This document shows, piece after piece, positions 22,851 to 24,694 of a stretch of 24,694 nucleotides of DNA. The DNA lies in the NCBI GenBank assembly GCA_028820215.1, contig JAPPKD010000089.1:1-24694 (forward strand), given 5' to 3'. Under the pieces are notes generated by a model. That model saw nothing but the letters and a program-made list of their open reading frames with translations, had not been told where the DNA came from and searched no databases. Positions within the stretch are counted from its first letter, which is position 1, and each line of letters starts with the position of its first letter. The DNA is from Spirochaetaceae bacterium (GTDB lineage: Bacteria; Spirochaetota; Spirochaetia; SZUA-6; Bin103). The position numbers and the translations under genes were made by a program.

Positions 22851-24440
22851 TTACATGCCCTTCAGGAACTCGTCGTAATAGCCCTGATAGACGGCCAGCG
22901 CCGCGTCGATCTCCTCGCCGGCGATACGGTTCACGGTATCGACGTACGCGTCCCAGCCGGAGAACGACTCCTGGCCGGAGATGAACTTGGCCACCATCTC
23001 GTCGACGTAGTCGTCGAACCCCTTCCGCGACGCCTGCACGACCTCCGACTCGTCCCCGGTCAGCTTCCAGAACACGAACGCGCCGGCCCAGGGGCTGATC
23101 AGCTCCTCGAAGTCGCGCACGTCCTGCCACAGCGGCTCGACCGCGGAGGCGCGGTTGTTCTCGTACAGCACGTACTCGCGGGCGATGCGCCCGACCGCCG
23201 ATCCCATCGGGTAGAAGCGGCTGGGCAGCTCCGCCCACTTGCCGATGAACTTGACCTCGCCGTCCTCCATGACGTGATGCTCGCCCTCGATGCCGATCTC
23301 GCCCTTCAGCGGGAACTCGGTGTCGCCGAGCGTGTAGTCGACCACGCGCACCGCGGCGTCCGTGTTGGGCCCGGCCTTGGCCAGGAAGTTGGACCAGATC
23401 GTCGCCGAATCGCGCGGGTAGAACCGGTCGCTGCCGTCCCAGACGGCGCTGGTCGGCTCCAGGATCGGGATCACGTGCGCATCCTCCGACTGCTCGCCGC
23501 GCAGCGTGCCGGTGATGCTGGCCGCGACGTGCAGCCACAGGTGAAAGGAGACCATCTGCTGGTACTGCGAGTTGAACTTCGGCGAGTCGAGCTGGAAGAT
23601 GTCCTGGTCGATCAGACCCGCTTCGAACATCCCGTTCAGCCACTCCAGCATCGCCCTGAAGCGGTCGCTGGTGGGCACGAAGTAGACTTGGTCGTCCTCC
23701 ACCGCGTAGTGGTCGTCGCCGGACGGCTGCCCGGACAGGTAGCCGATGCCGAACGACGGATACCACTTCACGACCCAGTTGGAGCCGCCGTAGTAGCTGG
23801 ACCAGCCGATCTCGTCCGCCTGGCCGTTGCCGTTGGCGTCACCTGCGACCAGCGCGCTCAGGGCTTCCTGGTAGTCGTCGACGGTCTCCGGAACGTCGAC
23901 GCCCGCGTTGCTCAGCCAGTCCTGCCGGATCAGCAGGGCCCAGTAGTTGAACCGGTTGGGCAGGATGGAGGGCAGCCCCAGGATGCGTCCGTCGCGTTCC
24001 GAAACCGCCCCCTTGTAGGCCTGATAGGCGGGCTGTGACAGCTTCGCGGACAGCTTCGGCATCTCGCCGGCGTCGAGCTTGTCGCTCCACGGGATGATCA
24101 CGCCCTTGTCGGCCATCTCGCTCGGGGTCAGGCCTTCCGGGTGGGCGGTGAAGATGTCGGGCATCTCGCTGCCGGAGGCGATCAGCAGGGCGAGCTGCTT
24201 GCCCAGCTCCGCGATCGGCACGACACGCCAGTCGAACTCGATGTTCAGCTCCTGCTCTACCAGGTCGATGATCGGCTGCTCCCCGGTCAGCGGGTAGGAA
24301 GCGTCGTCGTTCTCCCAGGTCATGACGGTCACCACGTCCGGTCCCATCTCCGCGCCCTCGTCCTGCGCGGCGGCGAATACCAGCGTGGCGCTCAGGCACA
24401 GTCCGGCAAGGACCATGCAGCGTCTCTTCAGGTGAGTCAC
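22851..24440 (-). CDS. extracellular sugar-binding protein, LplA type
   Basis: Exported substrate-binding protein of 529 residues, first gene of the second importer operon. I chose GTG 24440 because GAGGAGG lies 8 bases upstream; this gives a basic start (MTHLKRRC), a hydrophobic core and a likely cleavage site near VFAAAQDEG. The mature protein begins with an acidic linker, then VVTVMTWENDD. It has the features of large CUT1 binding proteins (ELGKQLALLIASGSEMPDIF, YEVLYENNRAS-like C-terminal helices). Its length fits the LplA class rather than the shorter MalE class. A Cys is present near the signal core but not in a lipobox. The operon lacks an ATPase gene. The substrate is unknown. Confidence 0.93.
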   Translation of the reverse strand: MTHLKRRCMVLAGLCLSATLVFAAAQDEGAEMGPDVVTVMTWENDDASYPLTGEQPIIDLVEQELNIEFDWRVVPIAELGKQLALLIASGSEMPDIFTAHPEGLTPSEMADKGVIIPWSDKLDAGEMPKLSAKLSQPAYQAYKGAVSERDGRILGLPSILPNRFNYWALLIRQDWLSNAGVDVPETVDDYQEALSALVAGDANGNGQADEIGWSSYYGGSNWVVKWYPSFGIGYLSGQPSGDDHYAVEDDQVYFVPTSDRFRAMLEWLNGMFEAGLIDQDIFQLDSPKFNSQYQQMVSFHLWLHVAASITGTLRGEQSEDAHVIPILEPTSAVWDGSDRFYPRDSATIWSNFLAKAGPNTDAAVRVVDYTLGDTEFPLKGEIGIEGEHHVMEDGEVKFIGKWAELPSRFYPMGSAVGRIAREYVLYENNRASAVEPLWQDVRDFEELISPWAGAFVFWKLTGDESEVVQASRKGFDDYVDEMVAKFISGQESFSGWDAYVDTVNRIAGEEIDAALAVYQGYYDEFLKGM

Positions 24441-24461
24441 TCTTTCGGCCTCCTCGTGTAG

Positions 24462-24499
24462 CGGTACGTGCGTACCGGTAATTGACTGACGGTCAGTCA
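24462..24499. promoter_or_regulatory. two adjacent perfect palindromes upstream of the LplABC-type operon
   Basis: CGGTACG-TG-CGTACCG (24462-24477) and TGACTGAC-G-GTCAGTCA (24483-24499) lie 5 bases apart, 22-59 bases upstream of the binding-protein start. The second resembles operators of TetR-family repressors in layout. On the minus strand a perfect -35 hexamer TTGACA (24517-24512) lies 12 bases upstream of this palindrome, which would therefore cover the -10 region. This suits repression by a dimeric regulator. No -10 hexamer is clear. No regulator gene is in the window. The remaining sequence to 24694 shows nothing else I can support. Confidence 0.55.
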
Positions 24500-24694
24500 C
24501 CGCCCGGCTCCTGTCAAGCTTCCCCACCGGCCGGGTCGGACCGGCGTTGGCATGGGAGAAACACGGACGCGGGCGTAGACTGGGACGAGTAATCTTGAGG
24601 GGGCGCGAAGTAGGCCGGCGCGTCACTGGAGTAGCGCCCTGTGTTGTATCCCGAATTGAATCGTCGAGAGAGCGGGTGAATTGGTCAGAATGAT

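Noticed and set aside
22771..23766. N-terminal extension of the LplB-type permease frame
   Set aside because: The added part overlaps the binding-protein gene in another frame and is Arg-rich. ATG 22770 has a good ribosome binding site and a natural permease start.

Overview
The window is high-GC, almost fully coding bacterial DNA dominated by solute importers and carbohydrate-type catabolic genes. The leaders of the two solute-binding proteins (…FASAEGE, …VFAAAQDEG) resemble those of Spirochaetota importers. A secreted ankyrin-repeat lipoprotein, phytanoyl-CoA-type dioxygenase, FG-GAP protein and many sugar importers also fit a GC-rich, possibly host-associated spirochaete. This placement is an inference from style, because no rRNA or marker gene is present.

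Layout. 1-2163: end of a dipeptide/oligopeptide/nickel-type ABC importer (permease tail, then two overlapping ATPase genes). 2267-3349: an NAD-dependent epimerase-like protein lacking the usual catalytic lysine. 3373-4149 (minus): a PhyH-type dioxygenase, divergent from a CUT1 sugar importer (binding protein 4285-5625, permeases 5707-6582 and 6575-7450). 7463-8188: an unrecognised gene followed by a decayed copy of the preceding permease's 3' end, then an FG-GAP repeat protein (8273-9385). 9398-16724 is an accessory stretch with several damaged genes. It holds an orphan BrnA antitoxin, a frameshifted nitrilase-family gene, an SDR that appears to have lost its stop codon, an ankyrin-repeat lipoprotein, a truncated PIN toxin, a frameshifted MFS transporter, a VOC protein, a second close SDR paralogue in opposite orientation, and an intact VapBC-type toxin-antitoxin pair. 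16749-19772: a large GH2-like protein whose acid/base glutamate position is alanine. 19703-20854 (minus): an AAA+ ATPase with a winged-helix-like tail, overlapping the GH2 gene tail to tail. 20915-24440 (minus): an LplABC-type importer (binding protein, two permeases) behind a promoter region with two adjacent perfect palindromes.

How the genes may work together. The two sugar importers have no ATPase of their own and probably share one encoded elsewhere. The epimerase, dioxygenase, SDRs, VOC protein and GH2-like protein look like peripheral catabolic enzymes for imported sugars or glycosides. The main novelty candidates are the permease-tail remnant next to the unknown 7463 gene, the GH2 and epimerase active-site substitutions, the inverted SDR pair with a 53-bp identical block, and the ankyrin lipoprotein. 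I see no CRISPR array, tRNA, rRNA, intact transposase or phage gene. No stretch longer than about 260 bases lacks a gene.
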